DNA of 64,000 nucleotides, taken from positions 1-64,000 of the forward strand of contig JAQZBN010000025.1 in NCBI GenBank assembly GCA_029238935.1, in the 5' to 3' direction. The position numbers and the translations under genes were made by a program. Shown piece by piece: positions 46,761-57,621 of the stretch. Positions within the stretch are counted from its first letter, which is position 1; each line of letters starts with the position of its first letter. A model generated the notes under the pieces. It was not told the DNA's origin. It saw only the letters and a list, made by a program, of their open reading frames with translations, and made no database searches. This stretch comes from Herbinix sp. Its GTDB lineage: Bacteria > Bacillota > Clostridia > Lachnospirales > Lachnospiraceae.

Positions 46761-47660
46761 CTACCAAGGAAAATGATAAGGCTCTCTATGATCCAACGTA
46801 TCAAAGCTATACCCTTTTTCACGGATCATATCAATGATATCAGGTAATGTCTTGGCTGTCAGACCATTGATCACAGAATCGTGCATTAGAATGATCGGGT
46901 GATCGTCTCTATCTAGATCTTTCTCTATATTATGCCGGATGGAATATGCCGACGGTTTTCCAATTGAGTCATCAGCACTGGCGGTCCAGTCATAATAGGA
47001 AAATCCCCTACGATCCATCTCTTCTGTCAGTGAATCTTTGATTCCCTTACTATATCCGTTACTGCTGCCCCACGGAAACCGATAGATATTTACCTTCATG
47101 CCGGTTATGTCATAAATCTGTTGGTACACCATGTTGAAATCGTCCAGATATCGCTCGATCGAACAGTATATCTCATTACAAAGATGAGAATATGTATGGA
47201 TACCTATGGTATGGCCTTCTTCGACCATCTGCTTTAGATAACCTTCCCCTTCTTCTGTGATGGCACTACCTACAATGAAAAATGTAGCTTTAACATCTTT
47301 ATCTTTTAAGACCTCCAATACCTTAGCCGTATTTTTACTGGGACCATCGTCAAAGGATAAATATGCAATTTTCTTATTTTCATCTGTGGTATACGTCAAG
47401 TTCTTCTCAGTGTATAGATTAGGAAATAGCTGTGTGTAATCCGGCAGGTCCTCTGTACTGGTCAAACTGCTGTCATGATCATTTTCTCTTGCTATATTAT
47501 TCTCCATTTCAGCCATGAGCTGCAGGCTTTCATACTCTTTCCACACAGAAACCGTTTGCTCTTCTAAGCGTGCAGTATCCCTGTATTGTCTTTGAAAAAT
47601 CGCTATGATCAGTAAGCTGATAATAATAAGAGTTAACCCAAAGATGAATTTATTTTTCAA
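46761..47660 (-). CDS. membrane-anchored polysaccharide deacetylase
   Basis: A 299-residue CE4 (NodB) deacetylase. It has an N-terminal signal-anchor helix (FIFGLTLIIISLLIIAIF, residues 5-22), a linker of about 70 residues, then the catalytic domain: SFDDGPS (catalytic Asp and metal Asp, about residue 104), HTYSH (metal His pair, about 155), RFPWGSS and LMHDS (catalytic His). Insertion ITGMKVN precedes motif 3. Likely substrates are peptidoglycan N-acetyl groups, giving lysozyme resistance, or a spore/surface glycan. Single gene, well separated from both neighbours. Confidence 0.88.
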   Translation of the reverse strand: MKNKFIFGLTLIIISLLIIAIFQRQYRDTARLEEQTVSVWKEYESLQLMAEMENNIARENDHDSSLTSTEDLPDYTQLFPNLYTEKNLTYTTDENKKIAYLSFDDGPSKNTAKVLEVLKDKDVKATFFIVGSAITEEGEGYLKQMVEEGHTIGIHTYSHLCNEIYCSIERYLDDFNMVYQQIYDITGMKVNIYRFPWGSSNGYSKGIKDSLTEEMDRRGFSYYDWTASADDSIGKPSAYSIRHNIEKDLDRDDHPIILMHDSVINGLTAKTLPDIIDMIREKGYSFDTLDHREPYHFPW

Positions 47661-47744
47661 TTCGATTCCCTTCTTAACATTTCTTATTATCTATCATATG
47701 CTGTAATATTTCAAGAAATGGTATGTCCCCTTAAATCGATGGGA

Positions 47745-48431
47745 TTAATTCTCAATTGCCATCTTTTTCACTTCTAAAAACGCTGCATGTACGACCGGAA
47801 TAAATAGAAGTGCAATTGTTGCAATTGCTTCGGGAACGATATAGGTTGCATTGTACCCAAGGGAATAAACCATTGGATTTGTTCCCGCTGGGGCATACAT
47901 ATAAAAGAATAGATAACCAGTTATTACGTGGCATACATATCTTCCGAATACACCTAACACATACCCTTTCATAATTCCGTACTTTGATTTTGAGAATACT
48001 CCCGCCAAACCTAAGAAGCCAAATGCGATTGGGTAATCTAGCAGCATTTGAATTGGATGCATAATCGTAGGATCTAAGATCAATTCAAGAAAACCGTACG
48101 CGATACCTGTCATAATACCTGCTCTTGGGCCATATAAGTATCCAATCAGGCAAATAAAAAACATACTGAATAAAGTAATGGATCCGCCGTATGGCAGGTC
48201 TGCAAACTTTATGAATGATGTTACAACTGCTAGTGTTACTGCCATAGCCGAAAAAGCAAGTTGCTTCACTCTCATCTTTTTCTTACTTCCTGCAAAAGCA
48301 GCCAATGCAACAAATAAAGCTGCGATTAGAAGAAATAGTACGATGTTACCTGCCAAGGTTGGGTAATAGTATGTCTCCACCTCAGAATAAACCTCTTTTG
48401 TTGTTAAGAAATCCAACACTTTTTGAAACAT
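47745..48431 (-). CDS. thiT: energy-coupled thiamine transporter ThiT
   Basis: A 228-residue S component of an ECF vitamin transporter with six membrane helices. ThiT hallmarks are present: SFIKFADLPYGGSITLFSM in the first half and GRYVCHVITGYLFFYMYAP in the second, matching residues of the thiamine pocket. It works with the shared EcfA/A'/T module encoded elsewhere. An extra N-terminal helix-like stretch (~residues 1-50) extends the protein compared with Lactococcus ThiT. The TPP riboswitch upstream fixes the substrate assignment. AAGGAGG lies 8 nt ahead of the ATG and is itself caught in a hairpin. Confidence 0.93.
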   Translation of the reverse strand: MFQKVLDFLTTKEVYSEVETYYYPTLAGNIVLFLLIAALFVALAAFAGSKKKMRVKQLAFSAMAVTLAVVTSFIKFADLPYGGSITLFSMFFICLIGYLYGPRAGIMTGIAYGFLELILDPTIMHPIQMLLDYPIAFGFLGLAGVFSKSKYGIMKGYVLGVFGRYVCHVITGYLFFYMYAPAGTNPMVYSLGYNATYIVPEAIATIALLFIPVVHAAFLEVKKMAIEN

Positions 48432-48439
48432 AAAAAAAG

Positions 48440-48462
48440 CCTCCTTATGATTGCATAGGAGG
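48440..48462 (-). promoter_or_regulatory. Shine-Dalgarno sequestering hairpin of thiT
   Basis: In the thiT leader CCTCCT (48457-48462) lies 11 nt ahead of the ribosome-binding site AGGAGG (48440-48445) and can pair with all six bases. No T-run follows. This suggests that the riboswitch controls translation start, not termination. Confidence 0.65.
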
Positions 48463-48465
48463 GAC

Positions 48466-48558
48466 CACTTGAATTGCTTCCTTACGCCGGTACTAACCGG
48501 ATCAAGTAGTGAGGGTCAGTGTGTAGAACACACTTCTCAGCCGTGGCTCCCCTAGCTT
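48466..48558 (-). ncRNA. TPP riboswitch upstream of thiT
   Basis: On the minus strand the THI-element consensus is clear: CTAGGGGAGCC, the pyrimidine-sensor loop GGCTGAGA, GACCC after a variable GTGTGTTCTACACAC-type stem, then CTTGATCCGGTTAGTACCGG and CGTAAGGAAG. It lies between a perfect sigma-A promoter and thiT. Confidence 0.95.
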
Positions 48559-48584
48559 AAAAAATTATTTAACTTTACCGCTTT

Positions 48585-48613
48585 ATCATAATCAATTCTA
48601 ACCTCAATGTCAA
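48585..48613 (-). promoter_or_regulatory. sigma-A promoter of the TPP riboswitch-thiT transcript
   Basis: TTGACA (48608-48613), a 17-nt spacer and TATGAT (48585-48590), about 20 nt ahead of the riboswitch. Confidence 0.82.
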
Positions 48614-48782
48614 CCAATATTTCTATCTTATGAAATATTTGGACTTATATAAAAAATTCCTGTGATAAACATCACACCTTTATACAAAATATAGAAATCC
48701 AGCTATGATTTGTAATATGCCATTATTTTGACGATATCAATTATTATAATGATGGAAAAGGAAGGAGTGATAATTTTTAAGA

Positions 48783-50021
48783 ATGAAAAAGTTAAAAGGC
48801 TTTATCATGACCCTATGGATCATGATTTTTATGATCTTTTTATTAACTGCCTGCTCAAAGAAACAGGAAGACGAAACAAATACAAGTACCACCGGCAAAA
48901 CGGATAACCATGCAGAAGACGTAGATACTACAGTAATTTCGGACAAGAATGATTCAACTCCAAACACCGATTCTAGTTCGAATGAAGAAAGCTTATCAGA
49001 AAAATCAGAAGCATCCAGTGATAGCTTTGTACCTGATAATGCGAACCCAGCATCCGGTGATCTACCCGTAATTGAACCTAATGGATCGTCCGATACTTCG
49101 CCAGAGAAATCCGAATCTTCACAGGACTTAAATTCATCTGATGATACCTCAGAATCTAATGTTTCTTTGGATGTTAATTCATCGGATAATTTAAGTGATA
49201 ATTCAACCTCCTCCCAGGATCATAACAAAGAGGAAAAATCATCGGATGGATCTACAACAGATCGTAATACCGATACTACTTCATCGGATAATACAAAAAA
49301 CTCGGATCAATCAAATTCATCCAAAAATCAATCTTCAGCCGGAGATAAAAAAGAGAAAACCATAAAAATAGCTATCGATGCAGGGCATCAAAAGAAAGGT
49401 AATTCTGAGGAGGAACCCATTGGTCCCGGTGCCAGTGTAACGAAACCAAAAGTAAGTTCCGGAACTCAAGGAGTGGTCACCGGTGTTGCTGAATATGAAC
49501 TCAATTTGGCGATTGCTAAATTACTAGAGAAAGAGCTAATATCCAGAGGGTATGAAGTTTATATGATCCGGGATACTCATGATGTTAACTTAAGCAATAA
49601 AGAACGTGCAGATATGGCAAATGAGAGCGGATCAGACATCTTCATCCGAATTCACGCTGACAGTTCCACGAATGCTGCCGTAAGAGGAACCAGTACCTTA
49701 TATCCATCCTCTAAAAACCCTTATGTATCGGATTTAAGTAAGGATAGCAAATCATTATCGCAATACATTGTAGATGGTATCTGCGATGAAACCGGAGGAA
49801 AAAACAGAGGTGCCATTGAACGAGACGATATGAGCGGTATTAATTGGTGTAAAATTCCTGTAACAATCATAGAAATGGGTTACATGTCTAATCCGGAAGA
49901 AGACAAGTTAATGCAGAAGGAAGAAATACATAACACATATAAATTTTACCTTATCCTAATTCCGGACCCTGGAAACCAATGTTATACATACTTTTGGTAC
50001 TCCCAGGGTCTTCTTATATGA
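48783..50021 (+). CDS. N-acetylmuramoyl-L-alanine amidase lipoprotein with altered C-terminus
   Basis: A 412-residue cell-wall amidase. The lipobox LLTAC (Cys about residue 24) predicts a lipoprotein. Residues ~25-190 are a low-complexity linker of Ser, Asp, Asn and Thr. An Amidase_3 domain follows: IAIDAGHQ (zinc His, about 202), [12 protein letters not shown] (zinc Glu), IRIHADSS (zinc His), and catalytic Glu in [13 protein letters not shown]. All active-site residues are present. After LMQKEE, where relatives have a closing helix of about 15 residues and stop, the frame runs on for 28 odd residues through a terminator-like hairpin (49965-50010). The true end was probably lost by a small deletion. 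It diverges from thiT. Confidence 0.85.
   Translation: MKKLKGFIMTLWIMIFMIFLLTACSKKQEDETNTSTTGKTDNHAEDVDTTVISDKNDSTPNTDSSSNEESLSEKSEASSDSFVPDNANPASGDLPVIEPNGSSDTSPEKSESSQDLNSSDDTSESNVSLDVNSSDNLSDNSTSSQDHNKEEKSSDGSTTDRNTDTTSSDNTKNSDQSNSSKNQSSAGDKKEKTIKIAIDAGHQKKGNSEEEPIGPGASVTKPKVSSGTQGVVTGVAEYELNLAIAKLLEKELISRGYEVYMIRDTHDVNLSNKERADMANESGSDIFIRIHADSSTNAAVRGTSTLYPSSKNPYVSDLSKDSKSLSQYIVDGICDETGGKNRGAIERDDMSGINWCKIPVTIIEMGYMSNPEEDKLMQKEEIHNTYKFYLILIPDPGNQCYTYFWYSQGLLI
49965..50010 (+). terminator. terminator hairpin now inside the amidase reading frame
   Basis: GACCCTGG (49965-49972) pairs with CCAGGGTC (50003-50010), with an inner ACCAA/TTGGT stem, followed by TTCTT. A hairpin of this kind inside the last codons supports loss of the original stop codon. 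Confidence 0.6.
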
Positions 50022-50251
50022 CGGAACACATTAATCATATCATTCTAAAGATAAATAAAAAAGAACGATATCAATACAGATCAATTCCTATGTATAAATT
50101 CTAATAAGGTATTTTATTAAATCTTCTTAGTAAAAGCTGCTGATTTTAAATAAACTATAAATTGATTTATATTATAATGTTATAAGAATAATTGAAAATA
50201 ACGTTATATGGTTGTGATTTTTAAAAGAAATCAAATTTAATAGTTCGCAAT
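50022..50251. other. AT-rich stretch between amidase and groEL
   Basis: It holds no reading frame or clear signal; it separates two converging genes whose 3' ends are both damaged. Confidence 0.5.
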
Positions 50252-50297
50252 AAAAAGCTCCAGCGAGATTACTTTTGTAATTCTCACTGGAGCTTTT
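50252..50297 (-). terminator. terminator of groESL
   Basis: AAAAAGCTCCAG (50252-50263) pairs with CTGGAGCTTTT (50287-50297), with an inner GAGA/TCTC and TTAC/GTAA continuation. It lies about 30 nt after the original groEL stop at 50326-50328. Confidence 0.88.
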
Positions 50298-50325
50298 GTT
50301 ATATACGTTTTTAACAAAAATTTTA

Positions 50326-51923
<1,598 letters not shown>

Positions 51924-52211
51924 TTAGTTTTCTACTACTGCAACAATATCACTTTGTTTTACAATAATGAACTCTTCGTCTTCTAATTTTACTTCGGTTC
52001 CGGCATATTTTGAATATATAACCTTATCTCCAACTTTAACTTGCATTACTACTTCTTTTCCATCTACCATTCCACCTGGTCCAACTGCAATAACTTCTGC
52101 TTGCTGTGGTTTTTCTTTCGCTTGGCCGGGTAATACAATACCTGATTTAGTTGTCTCTTCTGCAACTAACTGCTTTAAAACTACCTTATCTCCTAATGGT
52201 ACTAGTTTCAT
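51924..52211 (-). CDS. groES: co-chaperonin GroES
   Basis: GroES (95 residues) is the heptameric lid of GroEL. It has the family start KLVPLGDKVVLKQL, the mobile loop TTKSGIVLPGQAKEKPQ that contacts GroEL, GKEVVMQVKVGDKVIYSKYAGTEV and the closing EEFIIVKQSDIVAVV. It is first in the groES-groEL operon, 18 nt ahead of groEL. A perfect CIRCE operator and a sigma-A promoter lie upstream, so HrcA represses it under normal conditions and heat relieves this. Confidence 0.97.
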   Translation of the reverse strand: MKLVPLGDKVVLKQLVAEETTKSGIVLPGQAKEKPQQAEVIAVGPGGMVDGKEVVMQVKVGDKVIYSKYAGTEVKLEDEEFIIVKQSDIVAVVEN

Positions 52212-52267
52212 AACATATTCCTCCTTAAATTATTGTCGGGTTTTATATTCCCTTGCTTTTAGAATTA

Positions 52268-52294
52268 TTAGCACTCTTCGTAATCGAGTGCTAA
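52268..52294. promoter_or_regulatory. CIRCE operator (HrcA binding site)
   Basis: TTAGCACTC-N9-GAGTGCTAA, a perfect CIRCE inverted repeat, lies between the groES promoter and the start codon, at about the transcript start. Confidence 0.98.
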
Positions 52295-52306
52295 CTGATA
52301 GATAAT

Positions 52307-52335
52307 ATATTAGTAAATTTGCTTTTATTATGCAA
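52307..52335 (-). promoter_or_regulatory. sigma-A promoter of groESL
   Basis: TTGCAT (52330-52335), a 17-nt spacer and TAATAT (52307-52312) on the minus strand, placing the transcript start inside or next to CIRCE. The rest of 52212-52603 is T-rich with no gene. Confidence 0.72.
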
Positions 52336-52506
52336 CTTCACTTCTCATTAAATAATGTTCCATTTCTTATGATATCTCTCTCTATCTCTTATTAGCTCAT
52401 TTTTTCTCACTTATGCTAATTTTCTGGTTAATTATCCTAATAGCTTATCCCAGGATTGAAGAACCAGCCCCTTCATCCAGATTTCACCAGAGACTTAAAA
52501 AGCCGA

Positions 52507-52538
52507 AAGAAAAAGTTATTGCCCGTAGGCAATAACTT
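52507..52538 (-). terminator. terminator of the glnS-DUF2225-DUF6062 unit
   Basis: AAGTTATTGCC and GGCAATAACTT pair perfectly across a 4-nt loop (52513-52538), followed on the minus strand by TTTCTTTC, about 65 nt after the DUF6062 stop. Confidence 0.8.
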
Positions 52539-52603
52539 CTTCTATTCCCATACTATTTTAGTATATTCCGTTTAAGGAATAATATACCACAATTCATTGT
52601 TGA

Positions 52604-53320
52604 TTACAATATGCTATTCGTCTTCTGCATACCTCTAGGTAATGCATCCTTAGCATTCTTCCACGGTTCATCGGCATATCGATAGTCAAACTTATTAATA
52701 AACCATTCTAGGTCTTCACTTACACGCTTTATATTATCGATATAGAGTTTATTAATCTCGTTTAAAAAGGAATTGCATTCTTCACCGGATAAGTATTTTG
52801 GTGCTGATCCATACAGAACACCGTAATGCTCGGTACAAAAGCCTTTGCATTCTTTCATCTTTTTTCGAAATGCTTCCTCTATGTGATATAAGTGAAATAT
52901 CGTTGCAATATAACGGTCAAAGGTGTCCTCAACCTTATTGCAGATATAGCAGGAGCACTTAATCTGTTCAATATAAGAAGTTACTTCGTTACCCTCTCCC
53001 TTTTTCTTAAAGAAGGAAGCGGTAGGTATCTTTCCGCTTGTTTTGGAGAGTTTTTCAATATCTTTTACGGTTTTATCCATATGTGATTTCAGAATAAGGG
53101 AAAGACCTAATCGATTCTGGTGTTTGTACAAAAGACCCAGATGTTTATCACAAAAGCCAAGCTTAGAAGTTTCCCCCCGGATATCATCTTCCATATAGCT
53201 AGGTCCCATAGTAAATTCAATCGCATTCGTTTCTAGAGATTTTTTCATAGCGCAGAGGGGACATTCACAATCTGCGTCAAAAGCATCATTTACCGGAATT
53301 GTATATAATTTTTCTTTCAA
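52604..53320 (-). CDS. DUF6062 protein with two paired cysteine modules
   Basis: A 238-residue soluble protein of unknown function, conserved in Lachnospiraceae. It is built as two similar halves. The first has CECPLCAMKKSLE (about 18) and GFCDKHLGLLYKH (about 56). The second has CSCYICNKVEDTF (about 121) and GFCTEHYGVLYG (about 160). Each half therefore offers a CxCxxC cluster and a GFCxxH motif, together well suited to bind zinc or another metal. It lies 24 nt after a DUF2225 gene that also has zinc-type CxxC pairs. The recurring link to glnS suggests a housekeeping role, but none is known to me. Confidence 0.75.
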   Translation of the reverse strand: MKEKLYTIPVNDAFDADCECPLCAMKKSLETNAIEFTMGPSYMEDDIRGETSKLGFCDKHLGLLYKHQNRLGLSLILKSHMDKTVKDIEKLSKTSGKIPTASFFKKKGEGNEVTSYIEQIKCSCYICNKVEDTFDRYIATIFHLYHIEEAFRKKMKECKGFCTEHYGVLYGSAPKYLSGEECNSFLNEINKLYIDNIKRVSEDLEWFINKFDYRYADEPWKNAKDALPRGMQKTNSIL

Positions 53321-53344
53321 TACTGTTTCCCGCTTTCTACTAGT

Positions 53345-54187
53345 TTAGCCTTGTGTACTCTTTATTGCTTCCTTAATCTCTCTTGCTTTTTGCTTTAAAC
53401 GTTCATTTGCATCCCTTGCAATCAGAACTTTAGAAATCCATCTGCTGGCTTCCTCATACTTCCCAACCTTACGAGCTAATTCTGCAACTAAAAGGGTTAC
53501 TGTATTTTCATCCATTCCGCACATCGGAAACGCTTCTTTTGTAAAAGCTTCAACGAAGCCTTCATATGCCTTCGCTATAAACTCTAACTCTTCTTTTTCT
53601 ATATTTGCAATTACATTCTTGTAATCAGCAGTACTCTCCGGCATACTTTCTGCTTTACCCCGTAATAACCAGGCTGTCTTAAGACAGGTATATGCTCGTT
53701 CTGATGTCTTTGCCTTTTTCACTATCGCATTTACTAAAGCCAACTTATGTCTTGCGATGGAATCGTCATAACTTAAGATGTCTCCGGATTCCTTAAGCCC
53801 TTTAAATACAGATGAAATATTTGCTTTAATTAACTTAGACTGCATATCAGAAACATAAGTGAAAAACCGGCTCAAAGCTGCAAATCCGCAGTGAGGGCAT
53901 ACAATAGCGTCATATTTTAAGGGATCTACAAATTGATACCTTGGTCTTAAATCTGTATCCAAGGATAACAATTTAACCTTTCCTGACTTTACCATCTTTG
54001 TTTTAAATTCTTTATCACAAACCGGACATGTATAGGTTTTATCAAATATAATATCTAGTTCTGAAAATGCTGGTTTGTTCTCCACATTAGATTTATTTAC
54101 ATCTTCTTTTTCCTTTTCATCATAAACACTCATCTCCGATAACTTACCGAGACCAAATGCCTCTAATCCGGAAAATATATTCGCCAT
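53345..54187 (-). CDS. DUF2225 zinc-ribbon/TPR-like protein
   Basis: A 280-residue cytosolic protein of the DUF2225 family. The N-terminal part holds two CxxC knuckles, TYTCPVCDKEFKTKMVKSGK (about 52-71) and AIVCPHCGFAALSRFF (about 93), separated by the conserved LDTDLRPRYQFVDPLKYD. The remaining ~170 residues are helical with TPR-like repeats (RAYTCLKTAWLLRGKAE, KYEEASRWISKVLIARD). Family function is unknown. It lies 29 nt after glnS and 24 nt ahead of DUF6062, forming a tight three-gene unit. Confidence 0.82.
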   Translation of the reverse strand: MANIFSGLEAFGLGKLSEMSVYDEKEKEDVNKSNVENKPAFSELDIIFDKTYTCPVCDKEFKTKMVKSGKVKLLSLDTDLRPRYQFVDPLKYDAIVCPHCGFAALSRFFTYVSDMQSKLIKANISSVFKGLKESGDILSYDDSIARHKLALVNAIVKKAKTSERAYTCLKTAWLLRGKAESMPESTADYKNVIANIEKEELEFIAKAYEGFVEAFTKEAFPMCGMDENTVTLLVAELARKVGKYEEASRWISKVLIARDANERLKQKAREIKEAIKSTQG

Positions 54188-54216
54188 TGTCAGACCCCTT
54201 TCTTTTCGTGTGTTCT

Positions 54217-55914
54217 TTATTCGGGTTTATAGGAACTTTTCAATGATACAATGCGATTGAATACAGGGTGTTCTTTCGTTGCATCCTTACTATCCAGACA
54301 GAAGAAGCCCTGTCTTAAGAATTGGAAGCTTTCTGGAGCCTGTGCACCTACAATGCTAGGTTCAATATAACATTCTTTTAATATAGTGATGGAATTCGGA
54401 TTCAAATTCAGACTTCCATCCTCATTATATACACCTTTTTCTTCATCGACTATATTCTCATAGAGACGAACTTCTGCTGTAACTGCAGTTTCAGCAGCGA
54501 CCCAATGAATGGTACCCTTCACTTTTCTTGCATTAAAGCCGGAACCGCTCTTCGTCTCTGGATCATAGGTACAGTGTACCTCAGTAACATTACCATTATC
54601 ATCGGTTACATAGCTCTGACAGGTAACAAAATATGCGTTCATCAATCGAACTTCATTTCCCGGGAACAGACGGAAGTATTTCTTAGGGGGCTCAATCATG
54701 AAATCGTCTCGTTCAATGTAGAGCACCTTGCTAAATGGAACCATACGTGCACCCATTGCTTCATTTTCTTGATTATTCGGAGCTTCCAAATATTCTACCT
54801 GTCCCTCCGGATAATTGGTAATAACCAACTTAATTGGATCCAATACCGCCATTATTCTAGGACGTTTTAATTTTAGATCTTCACGGATGCAATATTCTAA
54901 CATTGCATAATCTACAGAGCTCTGACTCTTTGATACACCGCATAATTCCATAAACATCTGGATTGATTCAGGTGTAAAACCTCTTCTACGAAGAGCGCTT
55001 ATTGATACCAGTCTAGGATCATCCCAGCCATCAACTATTCCATCCTCTACCAATTTCTTAATATATCTCTTACCAGTGATTACATTGGTAAGATACATTT
55101 TAGCAAATTCAATTTGCTTTGGAGGGAATTCATACTCTAACTCTCTGACAACCCAGTCATATAACGGTCTGTGATCTTCAAATTCCAACGTACATATGGA
55201 ATGAGATATTCCTTCTATCGCATCCTCAATTGGATGAGCAAAATCATACATAGGATAAATACACCACTTATCACCGGTATTATGATGGGAAACCCTAGCC
55301 ACGCGGTAAATAACAGGATCACGCATATTAATGTTAGGAGATGCCATATCAATCTTTGCCCTCAATACTTTCGAACCATCTTCGAATTTACCTTCCTTCA
55401 TCGCTTCAAATAATTCCAAATTCTCTTCGACACTTCTGTCTCTGAAAGGACTATTTTTACCAGGTTCTGTTAAGGTACCACGATACTCTCTGATCTGATC
55501 TGCAGTTAAATCACATACAAAAGCTTTTCCCTTTTTAATCAACTTTACAGCAGCTTCATACATCTGCTCAAAATAATCCGATGCAAAAAATAATCGATCC
55601 TCAAAATCGCCGCCAATCCATTTAACATCCTTGATAATAGAATCTACAAATTCAGTCTTTTCTTTGGTCGGATTAGTATCATCAAAGCGAAGATTAAATT
55701 GTCCGCCGTATTTTTTAGCTAAACCATAGTTTAATAGAATCGACTTTGCATGCCCGATATGAAGATATCCGTTCGGTTCCGGAGGAAATCTAGTGATAAT
55801 TTTCCTTACTCGGCCCTCTTCCAGATCTTTGTCAATAATCATCTCAATAAAATTTTTAGATCCTTCTTCTTTGTTGGAATTAATTGAAGAATCATTTAAT
55901 TTACTTTCTTCCAT
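54217..55914 (-). CDS. glnS: glutaminyl-tRNA synthetase
   Basis: GlnRS (565 residues) charges tRNA-Gln directly. It has the class I HIGH motif in [17 protein letters not shown] (about residue 45), the GlnRS-specific [11 protein letters not shown] and [19 protein letters not shown], and the KMSKS equivalent [10 protein letters not shown]. The C-terminal two-barrel anticodon domain is complete ([21 protein letters not shown] region and KGTIHWV). Most Firmicutes lack GlnS and use Gat transamidation, but several Lachnospiraceae have acquired it; the sequence is of the bacterial/eukaryotic type. GGAGG lies 9 nt ahead of the ATG. It is the first gene of the unit with DUF2225 and DUF6062. Confidence 0.96.
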   Translation of the reverse strand: MEESKLNDSSINSNKEEGSKNFIEMIIDKDLEEGRVRKIITRFPPEPNGYLHIGHAKSILLNYGLAKKYGGQFNLRFDDTNPTKEKTEFVDSIIKDVKWIGGDFEDRLFFASDYFEQMYEAAVKLIKKGKAFVCDLTADQIREYRGTLTEPGKNSPFRDRSVEENLELFEAMKEGKFEDGSKVLRAKIDMASPNINMRDPVIYRVARVSHHNTGDKWCIYPMYDFAHPIEDAIEGISHSICTLEFEDHRPLYDWVVRELEYEFPPKQIEFAKMYLTNVITGKRYIKKLVEDGIVDGWDDPRLVSISALRRRGFTPESIQMFMELCGVSKSQSSVDYAMLEYCIREDLKLKRPRIMAVLDPIKLVITNYPEGQVEYLEAPNNQENEAMGARMVPFSKVLYIERDDFMIEPPKKYFRLFPGNEVRLMNAYFVTCQSYVTDDNGNVTEVHCTYDPETKSGSGFNARKVKGTIHWVAAETAVTAEVRLYENIVDEEKGVYNEDGSLNLNPNSITILKECYIEPSIVGAQAPESFQFLRQGFFCLDSKDATKEHPVFNRIVSLKSSYKPE

Positions 55915-56092
55915 TACAATGTTCCTCCCGGTTATTTGTCTTCTATTTTATCCAGAGTATTCCCTGTATTTACAACCTGAGCTTTTTCGTATAAATATTT
56001 TACAAACTTCTTTAAAGATTAACTTTTTATCAATATTATGTTATATAATACCACAAAAAACAACAACTTAAAAGTCTGAATTACAAAAATAC

Positions 56093-56132
56093 AAAAGTCG
56101 AGTAAACGATATAACTAATTTACCCGACTTTT
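56093..56132 (-). terminator. terminator of the SleB-type gene
   Basis: AAAAGTCG and CGACTTTT with an inner GTAAA/TTTAC stem (56093-56132) lie 16 nt after the stop of the hydrolase; A and T runs flank both sides. Confidence 0.8.
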
Positions 56133-56147
56133 CTATATTTCGTTGTA

Positions 56148-57062
56148 TTATTTGGTTCTATAGAAGATATGACTTCCAATAATTTTGTAAGAAGAGTATC
56201 TGTTCTTAATGCTATTGCTTACTCTATTAAAGCAAAGATAATTACCGATATTATTCTCGCCCTCTAAAGCTGCTTTTGCTGCTTTGATACATTTTTCCAT
56301 ATTTGCTTTTTCTGTAGCTGAAGCATATTTTCCGGAATCATATTTTTTCAGTACACGGTCAAGGGTACTAACACCCTTGGAATTTTCTATTGTTACGGCA
56401 AACTGTACTGACCATTTTCTATCATAGATTACTTCTGATATGGTGTTTACATGCCAGTAAACATCACTTTTCGCTCTGTTCAGAACTACGTTTGCTACAG
56501 CTAACATTCCATTATAAGACTGATTTCCAGCTTCTGCAAAGATTAAGCAGGAAAGTAATCTTAAATCTTTTTCTGAATAAGAAGGTTTTTTTGCAACTGG
56601 TTTCGTCTCTTCCTTCTTATTTGATTTTTTATCTTCTTTTTTCTCTTTTGCTTCGGTCTTAACTTCTTTGTCATCCTCAGCTTCTTTTATCTCTTTCGTA
56701 ACTTTTTCTTCGGTTACGTCTTCTTCAACCACTTCTTCGATTACTTCTTCTGCACTTTCTACTACCACATCGGTATCTGCAGAAAGATTCAGGTTAGCAA
56801 CTACATCCTCATCTTCTTGTTCATTATTATATGTACCTGTTCCTATTTCCTCTTCGTTTACTGTAACAGGTTGGCTTTCATCGAGATCATCTTGGTTTTC
56901 TGATTGAATATCACTTGTAACTATATTGGAATCGGTTGCTTCTGTATCTTGAGTTGGTAGCATTTCATTGGTGTTCACTTCCGAAGCAAAAGCTGTGCTT
57001 CCAAGACATATTGAAAAAATTACTGCCAAGAAAAGGGTGACTAGAAGTTTCTTTGATTTCAT
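56148..57062 (-). CDS. secreted cell-wall hydrolase, SleB/CwlJ family
   Basis: A 304-residue exported hydrolase. The signal peptide ends at AFA-SE (about residue 27). A long acidic, Glu/Lys/Val-rich low-complexity linker (~30-165) follows, then a Hydrolase_2 domain: DLRLLSCLIFAEAGNQSYNGMLAVANVVLNR, with the catalytic Glu of the FAEA motif (about 175), WSVQFAVTI, and a C-terminal SHIFYRTK. Such enzymes cut peptidoglycan between MurNAc and GlcNAc; SleB and CwlJ act on spore cortex, others on the vegetative wall. The linker and a sigma-A promoter upstream favour a vegetative secreted enzyme. Single gene. Confidence 0.85.
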   Translation of the reverse strand: MKSKKLLVTLFLAVIFSICLGSTAFASEVNTNEMLPTQDTEATDSNIVTSDIQSENQDDLDESQPVTVNEEEIGTGTYNNEQEDEDVVANLNLSADTDVVVESAEEVIEEVVEEDVTEEKVTKEIKEAEDDKEVKTEAKEKKEDKKSNKKEETKPVAKKPSYSEKDLRLLSCLIFAEAGNQSYNGMLAVANVVLNRAKSDVYWHVNTISEVIYDRKWSVQFAVTIENSKGVSTLDRVLKKYDSGKYASATEKANMEKCIKAAKAALEGENNIGNYLCFNRVSNSIKNRYSSYKIIGSHIFYRTK

Positions 57063-57572
57063 TTTATGTTCTCCTTAATTTATAACATACGTGAAACTAA
57101 GATAACAATTTGTTAATAATTACTTAATAATTGTATCATAAAACCGTAAAAAATCAACCCCTAAATTACCTTCTCTTTCTACATGATCCAATTTTTTGTA
57201 GGAAAAATTCTATTAAACTATATATTATATCTAATTTATATGTATTTTTATTTGATTTTATGTCTATTATTAACAAAAACATATTTATGCCTTTGTAACA
57301 ATTGAAAGTATCTTTAGTTATTTTTTTGTGAATTATTTTTTAAATTATCACAAAATTATTACCTGATCTTTACAATTATTTCTTCTTATTATCAATACAA
57401 CTACTTCACAGCTTAAAACAAGTCCCTAAATAACGAAAATATTTACGCTCGACATAACAATTTTTAAAATATTGACTTAAATCAAAATTTCATCTTCATG
57501 ATAATAACGAATTTAGTATTCATATCTTAATTCTTTGATTATAACCTCCTAATATATTAGGATAGTTCGCAT
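57063..57572. other. long AT-rich intergenic region
   Basis: Over 500 nt of very AT-rich DNA (many runs of A and T, a small CTAATATATTAG palindrome at about 57550). Apart from the promoter at 57130-57157 I see no gene, repeat or conserved RNA. Confidence 0.5.
57130..57157 (-). promoter_or_regulatory. probable sigma-A promoter of the SleB-type gene
   Basis: TTGATT (57152-57157), a 16-nt spacer and TACAAT (57130-57135), about 65 nt before the start codon. Confidence 0.55.
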
Positions 57573-57601
57573 CAAAAAACTGCGACAGATTCTGTCGCAG
57601 T
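57573..57601 (-). terminator. terminator of the DUF3810 gene
   Basis: ACTGCGACAGA pairs perfectly with TCTGTCGCAGT around one or two bases (57579-57601), followed by six to seven T residues on the minus strand. Confidence 0.93.
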
Positions 57602-57621
57602 CTCTTCGCTATATAATTTAA

